From Chryseobacterium tagetis (GTDB taxonomy: Bacteria > Bacteroidota > Bacteroidia > Flavobacteriales > Weeksellaceae), in contig NZ_JAERSE020000001.1 in NCBI RefSeq assembly GCF_016735585.2, positions 620,001-684,000 on the forward strand: a stretch of DNA of 64,000 nucleotides, given 5' to 3'. Numbering within the stretch: position 1 is the first letter of the stretch; each line of letters opens with the position of its first letter. Of this stretch, positions 35,792-43,664 are shown piece after piece. Below the pieces are notes generated by a model. That model saw only the letters and a program-made list of their open reading frames with translations, did not search any database and had not been told where the DNA came from. The translations under genes and the position numbers were made by a program.

Positions 35792-35854
35792 TAAGGCTTA
35801 GTTTTAGGGGAATTGAAGTATAAACAATTCTGTTTCTCTAAATTCTAAGCCTTA
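35792..35854 (+). terminator. Long branched hairpin after DAHP synthase gene
   Basis: TAAGGCTTAG (35792-35801) pairs perfectly with CTAAGCCTTA (35845-35854); inside, TTTAG/CTAAA and AATTG/CAATT form a further stem. TTTTC follows. Probably a terminator; the long ordered stem could also be a structured RNA. Confidence 0.7.
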
Positions 35855-35874
35855 TTTTCTATCTTCTAATTCCC

Positions 35875-35882
35875 TATATTTG
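35875..35882 (+). promoter_or_regulatory. -7 box TATATTTG for rsgA
   Basis: Exact TAnnTTTG, 14 nt before the ATG at 35897. It argues against the upstream in-frame TTG at 35891. Confidence 0.6.
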
Positions 35883-35896
35883 CAGCAATATTGTTT

Positions 35897-36823
35897 ATGA
35901 AAGGAAAAGTCATTAAATCTACGGGAAGTTGGTATCAGGTTTTAGAATTGGAAACCGGAAAAATTTTCGAAGCCAGAATTCGTGGAAAATTTAAATTGAT
36001 TAAAACCAGACTGACCAATCCTCTCGCAGTCGGAGATCTTGTTGAATTTCAACTTGAGCAGGATGACGTCGCGTGGATTACAAAAATAGAACCTCGCACA
36101 AATTACCTGATAAGAAAATCGGTAAACCTTTCAAAAGAAGCCCATATCATTGCGTCAAACATTGATTTGGCATGTTTTATTTTTACATTAAAACATCCTG
36201 AAACCTCTTTAGGTTTTCTTGACAGGTTTTTAGCATGCTGTGAAGCTTACAATATTACTCCGCTGATTTTATTCAATAAAATTGATGTACTCAACGAAGA
36301 AGAAATTGAGATTGTAAAAGATATAGAATTCCTTTACAGTGAGATTGGATATGATTCTCTGGAGATTTCTTCCTATTCAAAACTGAATTTAGATCAGTTA
36401 AAAGATATTCTTAAAGATAAAACATCTGTATTTTTCGGACATTCTGGCTGTGGAAAATCTACTTTAGTGAATGCTTTGCAACCGGGACTGAATTTAAAAA
36501 CCTCTGAAATTTCAGATACCCATTTAAAAGGAAAGCATACCACTACTTTTGCTCAGATGCACTTTTGGGACTTTGGCGGAAACGTGATCGATACACCCGG
36601 AGTTCGTGAATTTGCCATGATTGATATTGAAAAAGAAGAAGTGCAGCATTACTTCCCTGAAATTTTCAAAAAAAGAGAAGAGTGCAAATATCATAACTGT
36701 CTTCATATTAATGAGCCAAAATGTGCCGTTTTGGATGGTTTAGAGACAGGAGAGATCCAACATTCCAGATATTCTACTTATTTAAAGCTTATGGAAGAGG
36801 CGGAAGAGGCTTCTTTAAAATAA
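35897..36823 (+). CDS. rsgA: RsgA, ribosome small-subunit-dependent GTPase
   Basis: 308 aa. N-terminal OB fold, then a circularly permuted GTPase: G4 FNKID precedes G1 GHSGCGKSTL, then G2 TTT and G3 DTPGVREF. The C-terminal zinc motif contains CKYHNCLHINEPKC. It helps late maturation of the 30S subunit. The permuted motif order is diagnostic of the YjeQ/RsgA family. ATG at 35897 (MKGKVIKSTGSWYQV) fits the promoter position. Confidence 0.97.
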   Translation: MKGKVIKSTGSWYQVLELETGKIFEARIRGKFKLIKTRLTNPLAVGDLVEFQLEQDDVAWITKIEPRTNYLIRKSVNLSKEAHIIASNIDLACFIFTLKHPETSLGFLDRFLACCEAYNITPLILFNKIDVLNEEEIEIVKDIEFLYSEIGYDSLEISSYSKLNLDQLKDILKDKTSVFFGHSGCGKSTLVNALQPGLNLKTSEISDTHLKGKHTTTFAQMHFWDFGGNVIDTPGVREFAMIDIEKEEVQHYFPEIFKKREECKYHNCLHINEPKCAVLDGLETGEIQHSRYSTYLKLMEEAEEASLK

Positions 36824-36952
36824 ATTTTCGTTAATTTTTTTATTTTCTATTGTATTATTGCTTCGTAATGAAGTGATAGGTAATTCATTATATTTTAATT
36901 TGTTTATATTTTTACGAAATAAACAATAAAAAGCTGGTTTATTTAGTGATAT

Positions 36953-37020
36953 AAAAAAACCCAGCCGAAGCTGGGTAAAAACTAATAACCATGAAAACTC
37001 AAATTAAACATGAGAATCGG
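36953..37020 (-). ncRNA. Putative sigma-54-driven small RNA, copy B
   Basis: The complement of 36976-37014 is identical (39/39) to the core at 26911-26949. It is followed on the - strand by ACCCAGC-TTCG-GCTGGGT and seven T, an intrinsic terminator with a C(UUCG)G tetraloop. Predicted RNA is about 66-68 nt. It lies alone in the 331-bp gap between rsgA and ndk, both on + strand, so it is antisense-oriented to its neighbours but does not overlap them. The rest of that gap is AT-rich with no other gene seen. Confidence 0.6.
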
Positions 37021-37030
37021 AATAGAATAA

Positions 37031-37045
37031 ACAATTACTGTGCCA
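37031..37045 (-). promoter_or_regulatory. Candidate sigma-54 promoter of sRNA copy B
   Basis: The - strand reads TGGCACA-GTAA-TTGT: full -24 TGGCAC and TTG of the -12 box at correct spacing, about 9 of 11 consensus positions. The predicted start near 37020 is just before the conserved core. Confidence 0.55.
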
Positions 37046-37122
37046 AAAAATTGATTGCGAATTATTCAAAAAGTTAATTTTATGTTAAAAAAAAATTAAA
37101 ATTAAAATCGGATATTTTTTTG

Positions 37123-37130
37123 TAATTTTG
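37123..37130 (+). promoter_or_regulatory. -7 box TAATTTTG for ndk
   Basis: Exact TAnnTTTG, 24 nt before the ndk ATG. Confidence 0.55.
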
Positions 37131-37154
37131 GTCACTTAAAAAAATATAACATTT

Positions 37155-37571
37155 ATGTCTAACATTACATTCACTATGATTAAGCCGGACGCTGTTGCAG
37201 ACGGACATATCGGTGCGATATTAGGTAAAATCTCTGAAGGAGGCTTTAAGATTAAAGCTTTAAAATTGACTCAGCTTACAGTTGCTGATGCTAAAAAATT
37301 CTACGAAGTACATGCTGAAAGACCATTCTACGGAGAATTGGTAGAATTCATGAGCTCTGGACCAATCGTTGCTGCTGTTTTAGAAAAAGATAATGCAGTT
37401 GAAGATTTCAGAACTTTAATTGGTGCTACAAACCCTGCAGAAGCTGCTGAAGGAACAATCAGAAAAATGTTTGCAAGAAGCATTGGAGAAAATGCTGTGC
37501 ATGGTTCTGATTCTGATGAAAACGCTCTTATTGAAGCTCAGTTTCATTTTTCAGGAAGAGAAATTTTCTAA
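37155..37571 (+). CDS. ndk: Nucleoside diphosphate kinase
   Basis: 138 aa, normal length. N-terminal [10 protein letters not shown], the substrate-binding [15 protein letters not shown], and the active-site His116 in [12 protein letters not shown]. It transfers the gamma phosphate from ATP to nucleoside diphosphates through phospho-His. Single gene with its own promoter and terminator. Confidence 0.98.
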   Translation: MSNITFTMIKPDAVADGHIGAILGKISEGGFKIKALKLTQLTVADAKKFYEVHAERPFYGELVEFMSSGPIVAAVLEKDNAVEDFRTLIGATNPAEAAEGTIRKMFARSIGENAVHGSDSDENALIEAQFHFSGREIF

Positions 37572-37592
37572 GAAAAAAGATTTCAAAATAAA

Positions 37593-37625
37593 AAGTCCGG
37601 AGAAAAATCTCCGGACTTTCTTTTT
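37593..37625. terminator. Perfect 11-bp terminator after ndk
   Basis: AAAGTCCGGAG (37593-37603) and CTCCGGACTTT (37610-37620) with loop AAAAAT and flanking A/T runs; shared with the convergent fucosidase gene. Confidence 0.93.
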
Positions 37626-37634
37626 ATACAAATG

Positions 37635-39479
37635 TCATAAATTATTTTCTATGGCTTTTATTTTTTCACGATATAATTCAATAGGTTTATCCAGTAAAAC
37701 AGCGATGACGGTCATGTCTTTGTCCAGCCTTTCTTTCGGAATGTCAATATAAACAATTCCGGGTCTGTCACTCCAATAAAGCTTATTGTAAATCATATGA
37801 TTGATCATAGATCCTTCACCTACAATACGAATTCTGGAAATCCCATTTTTAATTCCTTTTAAGGCAATAGGCCCTGTTGGAATTCCTTCCACAAAAAGAT
37901 AAACGGTCTGTTTGTCTTTTGAAAGGGTACTCATTCCGGAATAGTGACCATTTGGCAGTCCTTTTTCAGTTTCAAAAAGAGCTTCAGCGTGTTTGCTGAT
38001 CCAGTTTAATGTTTCCTGATTGGTTTTTGAGGTTGTTTTGATCTTCATATTTAGTCCATCATTCGTCAATCCTGAATTATTGAAAATATTTTTTCTTTCA
38101 TACAGCTGTTCTGAAATTTCATAAACAGAGTTTTGGGAATTTTTGTCTTCTAAAATTTCCTGTAGAGAAAATTCCTCTTTTTTTATTGTCTTGGAAAACT
38201 TAATTTTCTCATTGAAATTTAGTTCGACAACAGTCACATCCTGATCAAAATTTACCTTTGAAAAATAAATAGTTGTACCTCCGTAGCGGTCTGTTTTAAA
38301 ATCAACTTTACCATTATTATCTCCAATAATTTTTGCGGAAATAAGCTTGGAATCTAAACCGTAAATTTTTGTAAAATCTTTAGCTTCCTCCAGGTAAAGA
38401 AATACTTTTTTTCCGTCTTTTGAAAGGGAAGATTTTCTTTTGTAATTATCAAAAGGTAAGCCTTTTCGTGTTCCGTAAATTGCTTCTTTGTGTTTTGAAG
38501 TCCATCTTCCAAGGTTTTTTAGAATTTCTGCCTGTTCTTCAGGGATGCTTCCATCTGCTTTTGGCCCTATATCTAAGAGTAAATTTCCTCCCATACTGAT
38601 AGCATCAGCCAATGTTCTTACGATCATGTTGGGTGTTTTGTAATGAGTGTCAAAAGGCTGGAATCCCCAGGAATCATTCATGGTATAGCAAAGTTCCCAA
38701 TATTCATTTTCCGGGCTTATTACCGGAATTCCTTGTTCCGGTGTTTCATAATCACCATGATTGTTAAGTCTTGAATTAATAATAATATTTGGATTGTGTT
38801 TTTTCAGATTTTCAAGAGTTTCTGGAGCATGCCATTCTTGCGAAGAGTGTTCCCAATCACCATCAAACCATAAAAGATCGGGTTGATATTGTGAAGAAAG
38901 TTCATTTAACTGAGTTTGATAATAAGTGATGTAATTTTGCCAACGTTTAACATCATTTTTTATATCATATCTTTTTTCGGCTCTTGTTTTAATGTCATAA
39001 TAAGGGTGGCTCCAATCAGGAAGAGAGTAATAAAGTCCAGTTTTTAATCCTGATTTTTTAAGTTCACTCACAAAAGGAGTCAAGACGTCTTTTTTTGCTA
39101 AAGAATTTTGAGGAATGGTTGTTGCTTTCTCTGCTTTAGAATTCCAAAGAGCTACACCATCGTGGTGTTTTGTAGTTATCACAGAATATTTTGCTCCGGA
39201 ATCTTTAATCAGTTTTACCCAGTTTTCAGGTTGGTATTGTGAAGCGGAAAATCCATTAAGCTGCTTCATATAATTTTCATGATTAATATAATTATTAAAA
39301 AAAGACCAGGATTCGGAAATGCCATTGACAGAGTAAATTCCCCAGTGAATAAAAATTCCCAGTTTAGCATCCTGAAACCATTCCATTTTTTGATCAGTAA
39401 GCGAGCCGTTTTGAGCGTTGATTTGAGAAGTGGAAAGAAGTGCTCCTAATAGAAAAGTCCTGATCAACTTGTTTTTCAT
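37635..39479 (-). CDS. Alpha-L-fucosidase (GH29), secreted
   Basis: 614 aa with signal peptide MKNKLIRTFLLGALLSTSQINAQ. GH29 features: WFQDAKLGIFIHWGIYSVNG near the start, VITTKHHDGVALWNSK, and the nucleophile-containing PDLLWFDGDWEHSSQE. Two C-terminal beta domains each carry a 'LSKDGKKVFLYLEEAK/LSKDKQTVYLFVEGIP' repeat. It removes L-fucose from glycans in the periplasm or outside. No SusCD pair is nearby, so it is not part of a visible polysaccharide-utilisation locus. Confidence 0.94.
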   Translation of the reverse strand: MKNKLIRTFLLGALLSTSQINAQNGSLTDQKMEWFQDAKLGIFIHWGIYSVNGISESWSFFNNYINHENYMKQLNGFSASQYQPENWVKLIKDSGAKYSVITTKHHDGVALWNSKAEKATTIPQNSLAKKDVLTPFVSELKKSGLKTGLYYSLPDWSHPYYDIKTRAEKRYDIKNDVKRWQNYITYYQTQLNELSSQYQPDLLWFDGDWEHSSQEWHAPETLENLKKHNPNIIINSRLNNHGDYETPEQGIPVISPENEYWELCYTMNDSWGFQPFDTHYKTPNMIVRTLADAISMGGNLLLDIGPKADGSIPEEQAEILKNLGRWTSKHKEAIYGTRKGLPFDNYKRKSSLSKDGKKVFLYLEEAKDFTKIYGLDSKLISAKIIGDNNGKVDFKTDRYGGTTIYFSKVNFDQDVTVVELNFNEKIKFSKTIKKEEFSLQEILEDKNSQNSVYEISEQLYERKNIFNNSGLTNDGLNMKIKTTSKTNQETLNWISKHAEALFETEKGLPNGHYSGMSTLSKDKQTVYLFVEGIPTGPIALKGIKNGISRIRIVGEGSMINHMIYNKLYWSDRPGIVYIDIPKERLDKDMTVIAVLLDKPIELYREKIKAIENNL

Positions 39480-39552
39480 TGTTTATTTTTTGCTAAAATA
39501 AGGAAAGTAATGATGTTGTAAAAGACTGTATATTTTGAGGCTATAGTTTTAA

Positions 39553-39615
39553 AATACAAAAACACCGTAAAAATACGGTATTTGAATTTCCGTGTTTTTA
39601 CGGTGTTTTTGTATT
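39553..39615. repeat. 26-bp-arm hairpin/cruciform
   Basis: 39553-39578 and 39590-39615 are complementary at 25 of 26 positions with an 11-nt loop. Each arm also holds its own small dyad (ACCGTA-AAAA-TACGGT at 39564-39579). It sits 74 bp upstream of the fucosidase start, downstream of rpe. Confidence 0.8.
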
Positions 39616-39721
39616 GGTATTTATTAGGAAATTTACGCCATCAAATTATGGAAGTAATCTATAATTAATACATGTAAAAACTAATAACTATTATAAACTC
39701 AATTTTTTTTGGGGAAATGAT

Positions 39722-39750
39722 AAAGGCAACCGAAAGGCTGCCTTTTCATT
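39722..39750 (-). terminator. Terminator downstream of rpe
   Basis: AAAGGCA (39722-39728) pairs with TGCCTTT (39739-39745) and an inner CC/GG stem around a GAAA loop; T-rich on both strands. It is positioned to end the rpe transcript. Confidence 0.8.
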
Positions 39751-39770
39751 TTTATGTAATATCAGTCAGT

Positions 39771-40421
39771 TTAGATCTTTAATAATTCGATTGTTTTTTC
39801 AGGACTCTCGGCTGAGAATACCGCATTGCCTGCAACTAAAACGTCAGCTCCTGCTTCGAAAAGCTTAGAAGCATTATCAAGATTCACTCCGCCATCTACT
39901 TGGATAAGAGCGGTAGAGTTATTACTTAAGATTAAATCTTTAGTTTCAGCAATCTTTTTATAAGTATTTTCAATGAATTTCTGACCTCCAAATCCTGGAT
40001 TTACACTCATTAATAATACCAAATCTACATCAGCAATAATATCTTCCAACATTAAAACCGGAGTAGAAGGGTTTAAAACAACTCCTGCCTTTGCGCCCAA
40101 ACTCTGAATATGATGAATGGTTCTGTGAAGATGTGTACAAGCTTCATAATGAACAGAAACCAAATCTGCCCCATGATTGATGAATTCTTCAACATATTTT
40201 TCTGGTTCAACAATCATTAAATGAACGTCTACAAACTTTTTCGCGTGTTGTTGAATCGTTTTCATCACAGGAAAACCAAATGAAATATTAGGAACAAATC
40301 TTCCGTCCATCACATCCACGTGAAGCCAGTCAGCCTGAGAATTGTTCAGCATTTCAATGTCTCTTTGCAGATTCCCAAAGTCTGCGGATAAAAGGGAAGG
40401 AGCAATAAGCTTCGTTTTCAT
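39771..40421 (-). CDS. rpe: Ribulose-phosphate 3-epimerase
   Basis: 216 aa TIM barrel. Typical blocks: APSLLSADFGNLQRDI, WLHVDVMDGRFVPNISFG, VDVHLMIVEPEKYV, LLMSVNPGFGGQKFI, IQVDGGVN, and ADVLVAGNAVF. It interconverts ribulose 5-phosphate and xylulose 5-phosphate in the pentose phosphate pathway. It follows the M42 peptidase gene on the same strand after 31 nt that hold degenerate heptamers (GTAAAAA, ATAAAAA, GTAAAGT). Confidence 0.98.
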   Translation of the reverse strand: MKTKLIAPSLLSADFGNLQRDIEMLNNSQADWLHVDVMDGRFVPNISFGFPVMKTIQQHAKKFVDVHLMIVEPEKYVEEFINHGADLVSVHYEACTHLHRTIHHIQSLGAKAGVVLNPSTPVLMLEDIIADVDLVLLMSVNPGFGGQKFIENTYKKIAETKDLILSNNSTALIQVDGGVNLDNASKLFEAGADVLVAGNAVFSAESPEKTIELLKI

Positions 40422-40422
40422 T

Positions 40423-40450
40423 TTTACTTTTTATACTTTACTTTTATTTC
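40423..40450 (-). repeat. Degenerate heptad array before rpe
   Basis: The - strand reads GTAAAGT-ATAAAAA-GTAAAAA just upstream of the rpe start, in register with a 7-nt period. Same family as the arrays at 7401 and 42860. Confidence 0.5.
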
Positions 40451-40452
40451 TT

Positions 40453-41529
40453 TTAATGATACTTCAGTTTCATTTCCGGCTGTATCTTCAGAAGGGTTTC
40501 GTAGATAAGCTTAATAACGTTTCCTACGTCTTCTTTAGAAACCATTTCTACTGTGGTATGCATATAGCGCAAAGGTAGGGAAATTAATGCACTTGGTACA
40601 CCACCGTTAGAATGGGCAAAAGCATCGGTATCAGTTCCTGTAGCTCTGCTTGCAGCAGCACGTTGGAAAGGAATTTTCTTTGTTTTTGCAGTATCAATAA
40701 TTAATTCTCTTATGGTATGGTGAATACTGGGCGCAAAGAAAACAACCGGACCTGCTCCACATTTTTGATCACCTTCTTTTTTCTTCTCAATCATTGGAGT
40801 AGTGGTGTCGTGGGTAACGTCTGTCACGATGGCAATATTCGGTTTGATAGTATCAGCAATCATGTCCGCTCCATACAAACCTACTTCTTCCTGTACGGAA
40901 TTGGTAATGTATAAACCAAAAGGAATAGTTTTTTTGTTTTCTTTTAAAAGTCTTGCCACTTCAGCAATCATAAACCCTCCGATTCTGTTGTCTAGAGCAC
41001 GGCAAACGAAATATCTGTCGTTCATTTCGAAAAACTCATCAGGATAAGTAATCATGCATCCTACATAGACTCCCAGATCTTCAACCTCTTTTTTGGAAAC
41101 AGCACCGCAATCGATGAAGATATTTTCAATTTTTGGAGTAGGCTCATTTTGATTGGCACTTCTTGTATGAATGGCCGGCCAGCCGAAAACACCTTTTACG
41201 ATGCCTTTTTCTCCATGAATATGAACCACTTTTGAAGGAGCGATTGTTTGATCTGAACCTCCGTTTCTGATTACATAGATCAACCCGTCATCTGTAATAT
41301 AATTTACATACCATGAGATCTCATCTGCATGAGCTTCGATTACCACTTTGAACTCCGCTTCAGGATTGATGATTCCGTAGCAGGTGCCATAATGATCAAC
41401 TTCTATTTTGTCAACATAAGGGCTTATATAATCCATCCAGATTTCCTGTCCTTTATGCTCAAAACCAGTAGGAGATGCCGTATTTAAGTATTTCTCTAAA
41501 AACTTTAAAGATTTCTTTTCAAATTTCAT
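40453..41529 (-). CDS. M42-family metallo-aminopeptidase
   Basis: 358 aa. Metal ligands and catalytic residues are visible: VIEAHADEISWYV, FIDCGAVSKKEVEDLGV, CRALDNRIGGF, NSVQEEVGLYGA (Glu-Glu), TDVTHDTTTP, and the late His in MHTTVEM. These are dinuclear-metal aminopeptidases or deblocking enzymes, sometimes labelled endoglucanase in error. No signal peptide, so cytoplasmic; they form large dodecamers in other organisms. Probably co-transcribed with rpe. Confidence 0.93.
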   Translation of the reverse strand: MKFEKKSLKFLEKYLNTASPTGFEHKGQEIWMDYISPYVDKIEVDHYGTCYGIINPEAEFKVVIEAHADEISWYVNYITDDGLIYVIRNGGSDQTIAPSKVVHIHGEKGIVKGVFGWPAIHTRSANQNEPTPKIENIFIDCGAVSKKEVEDLGVYVGCMITYPDEFFEMNDRYFVCRALDNRIGGFMIAEVARLLKENKKTIPFGLYITNSVQEEVGLYGADMIADTIKPNIAIVTDVTHDTTTPMIEKKKEGDQKCGAGPVVFFAPSIHHTIRELIIDTAKTKKIPFQRAAASRATGTDTDAFAHSNGGVPSALISLPLRYMHTTVEMVSKEDVGNVIKLIYETLLKIQPEMKLKYH

Positions 41530-41580
41530 AAAAAGGAATGATTTTTGTAAGTAATTTTTGTTCTAATAAGTGTAAAAATA

Positions 41581-42285
41581 ATGAATTTTAATAAAATTAT
41601 TTGCCTTTTTCTTTTCTTTTTTGGAGTGGGTGTTTTTGGGCAAAAAGATTCTCTCGGGAATATTCCGTTAAGCCAATATCCACCCGAACTATTGAAAGTA
41701 GATGAATTTGGAAATAAATATTATTATGATGAAAGGCAAAAAGCCAAGTTTTATGAAATAAATGGCGAGACAGTTGTTGTAATGGATGAGTTGACGCTAT
41801 TAAACAAACCTAAGTTTAATAACCAGCTGGATAAAAACTATTATTACTTTCTTAATAAGAAATTATACAGGGTTTATCCGTTATTTGTAACAGCTTTAAG
41901 CCAATATCGTGATATTCAAAAAGAAATGAATAATTTGGATAGTAAAGCGAAGAGAAAATATGTAAGAGAAAGACAGAATATGTTGGCGGATCAGTATGAA
42001 AAGCAGTTGAGAGATTTGACAACTACGGAAGGACAGGTTTTTGCCAAGCTTATGAACAGAGCAACCGGTCAGAACGTATATGAGATCATAAAAGAACTAA
42101 GAGGAGGATGGAGCGCGTTTTGGTGGAATGTAAAAGGAAAAATGGCAGATATAGATTTGAAAGATCAGTATAATCCCCATGTAAACAGAACGGATGAGTT
42201 TCTTGAGTCACTGTTGCAGTCTAACTGGAATTCCGGTTTCCTTCAACCTTATCCCGGAGCTTATCAGTTTAAAGTAGGAAAGTAA
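41581..42285 (+). CDS. DUF4294-family secreted protein
   Basis: 234 aa with a signal peptide (KIICLFLFFFGVGVFGQ). It contains the conserved core GQVFAKLMNRATGQNVYEII followed by KELRGGWSAFWWN that I recognise as DUF4294. A charged helical region (YRDIQKEMNNLDSKAKRKYVRERQNMLADQYEKQLRDL) precedes it. Found widely in Bacteroidota; function unknown. Divergent from the M42 peptidase gene. Confidence 0.85.
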   Translation: MNFNKIICLFLFFFGVGVFGQKDSLGNIPLSQYPPELLKVDEFGNKYYYDERQKAKFYEINGETVVVMDELTLLNKPKFNNQLDKNYYYFLNKKLYRVYPLFVTALSQYRDIQKEMNNLDSKAKRKYVRERQNMLADQYEKQLRDLTTTEGQVFAKLMNRATGQNVYEIIKELRGGWSAFWWNVKGKMADIDLKDQYNPHVNRTDEFLESLLQSNWNSGFLQPYPGAYQFKVGK

Positions 42286-42295
42286 AAAAGCTATA

Positions 42296-42329
42296 AAAAA
42301 TTCCTGTAAATTTATTTACAGGAATTTTT
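42296..42329. terminator. Perfect 15-bp bidirectional terminator
   Basis: AAAAATTCCTGTAAA (42296-42310), loop TTTA, and its exact complement (42315-42329). It overlaps the 3' end of the convergent NUDIX gene, whose stop is inside the stem. Confidence 0.92.
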
Positions 42330-42732
42330 CTTTTAATTTATCAAAAACAATTTTGTCAATAGGTAAAGGAAATGGATTGTCGGGTTGTTCGATATCAATC
42401 CATTCTACTTTTTCTATACATGGATCGAGAATCAGAAAATCTTCTTCATTGATAATGTTTACAAGATAATATATAGTAAGCAACTGCTCATTTTCTCTGA
42501 AACGAGAAACTAAAAAATCTTCCTGCGTATAAAAATGCTCTGCAATTTCAACTTTTACATTGAGCTCTTCATCAAATTCACGATGAAGGCATTCTAAAAC
42601 TCCTTCACCATATTCTAATCCTCCTCCTGGAAATTTCATTAAAGCTTCACCTGCATACTCTTCAAATAAGGTTAATACCTTTTTGTCTTTTACAGCACAA
42701 GCGTATACTCTAATGTTGATCTTATCTATCAT
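42316..42732 (-). CDS. NUDIX hydrolase
   Basis: 138 aa. Nudix box GGGLEYGEGVLECLHREFDEELNV, with the final Gly replaced by Asn. It starts IRVYACAVKDKKVLTLFEEY and ends in a short helix. It cleaves a nucleoside diphosphate linked to another moiety; which one cannot be told. ATG at 42732. Confidence 0.9.
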   Translation of the reverse strand: MIDKINIRVYACAVKDKKVLTLFEEYAGEALMKFPGGGLEYGEGVLECLHREFDEELNVKVEIAEHFYTQEDFLVSRFRENEQLLTIYYLVNIINEEDFLILDPCIEKVEWIDIEQPDNPFPLPIDKIVFDKLKEKFL

Positions 42733-42859
42733 ATATAATAATTTGTACAGCTAAAATAAGGAAATTTGGAGAGAAGTTAAAGATTAGAAGTTAGAAATTA
42801 GTTTGTAAAATATATTGAGTTGAGTTTCGCTTGATATCATATATATTATATTACCTTTT

Positions 42860-42901
42860 ACTTCTCACTTCTCACTTCTCACTTCTTACTTCTTACTTTT
42901 T
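42860..42901 (-). repeat. Tandem heptamer array (GTGAGAA/GTAAGAA/GTAAAAA)
   Basis: On the + strand ACTTCTC x3, ACTTCTT x2, ACTTTTT x1; on the - strand these are GTRARAA heptamers. On the other side, 42776-42812 carries the same family in + orientation (GTTAGAA and variants), making an inverted pair. It lies between mnmD's 3' end and the NUDIX gene. Confidence 0.85.
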
Positions 42902-42905
42902 GCTT

Positions 42906-43580
42906 CTATAATTTAACCGCATTAATCATTTCTCTTTTTCCGGGAGGACCTTGTTTCTTTTCCACTTTAAAATTCAGTTCCTGAAGGATCCTTCTCACAC
43001 TACCTTTTGAAGAATACGTTGTTAAAAGTCCGTTAACCGGCATTTTGTCAGCAACCATTTCAAATAAAGGTTTTTCCCAAAGATCTGGTTGTACTCTGGC
43101 TCCAAAGCAATCAAAATATACGAGGTTGATCTCAGGTAACGCTATGTTTTTCAGGTCGAAAAAGTCACATTCTATCTTTTTTAGGTTAAATCCTTTAACG
43201 ATTTCTACTGGCTTTTCCCATTCTGCCAAATGAATTTTTTGATAAATATTTTTGAATTCGGGATTATCAAAAAGCTCGAAATAAGCCAAATCCTTAATTT
43301 CGGATTCATTTATGGGGTATTTTTCCAGTGAAAAATAGTTGATGATATGATTTTTGTCAGTTTTTAAATATTCATTAATTGTTACTAAAACATTTAAACC
43401 TGTTCCAAAACCTAGTTCTAGAATATTAATTTCGCAATCATTTATTAAATTTAGTCCATTTTTAATAAACACGTGTTCTGCTTCCTGAAGCGCACCGTTG
43501 TGAGAATGGTAGTTTTCATTTAATTCATTAATAAACAATGTTTTACTTCCGTCTTTTGTGGTTTTTATTTCTCTTTTCAA
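42906..43580 (-). CDS. mnmD: tRNA 5-methylaminomethyl-2-thiouridine methyltransferase (MnmD type)
   Basis: 224 aa. SAM-binding NILELGFGTGLNVLVT, INYFSLEKYPI, and the family signature LVYFDCFGARVQPDLWEK, then GLLTTYSSKGSVRRILQ and KQGPPGKREM. This is the MnmC1/MnmD methyltransferase without the MnmC2 oxidase domain; it completes mnm5s2U at the wobble position of some tRNAs. The start is a TTG at 43580; the only other Met is far inside. A -7 box 12 nt upstream supports it. Confidence 0.93.
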   Translation of the reverse strand: MKREIKTTKDGSKTLFINELNENYHSHNGALQEAEHVFIKNGLNLINDCEINILELGFGTGLNVLVTINEYLKTDKNHIINYFSLEKYPINESEIKDLAYFELFDNPEFKNIYQKIHLAEWEKPVEIVKGFNLKKIECDFFDLKNIALPEINLVYFDCFGARVQPDLWEKPLFEMVADKMPVNGLLTTYSSKGSVRRILQELNFKVEKKQGPPGKREMINAVKL

Positions 43581-43592
43581 GCTATTTTTTCA

Positions 43593-43639
43593 CAAATTTA
43601 CTCTAAAATTTTTATATTTAGAAAATTATGTTAAATTTG
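43593..43639. promoter_or_regulatory. Divergent -7 boxes TAAATTTG for mnmD (-) and ilvE (+)
   Basis: TAAATTTG occurs on the - strand (complement of 43593-43600) and on the + strand at 43632-43639. They face mnmD and ilvE and are 12 and 25 nt from the respective starts. No clear -33 on either side. Confidence 0.6.
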
Positions 43640-43664
43640 TAGAACATCATAAAAAATTTTAGAA

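Noticed and set aside
36991..37077. 28-codon ORF starting MKTQIKHE on the + strand across the sRNA copy B region; a similar 32-codon ORF starts with the same eight residues opposite copy A.
   Set aside because: The peptides agree only over the eight codons inside the 39-nt identical core and then diverge completely, and the terminators point the other way. The shared signal is better explained by an RNA on the opposite strand.
39655..39695. Possible third copy of the sRNA core (TTGAGTTT...GTTATTAGTTTTTA on the - strand).
   Set aside because: Only the 3' half matches, there is no TGGCAC box upstream, and no terminator follows. It is at most a decayed fragment.
41581..42285. Idea that the DUF4294 protein is part of the M42/rpe operon.
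   Set aside because: It is transcribed in the opposite direction.
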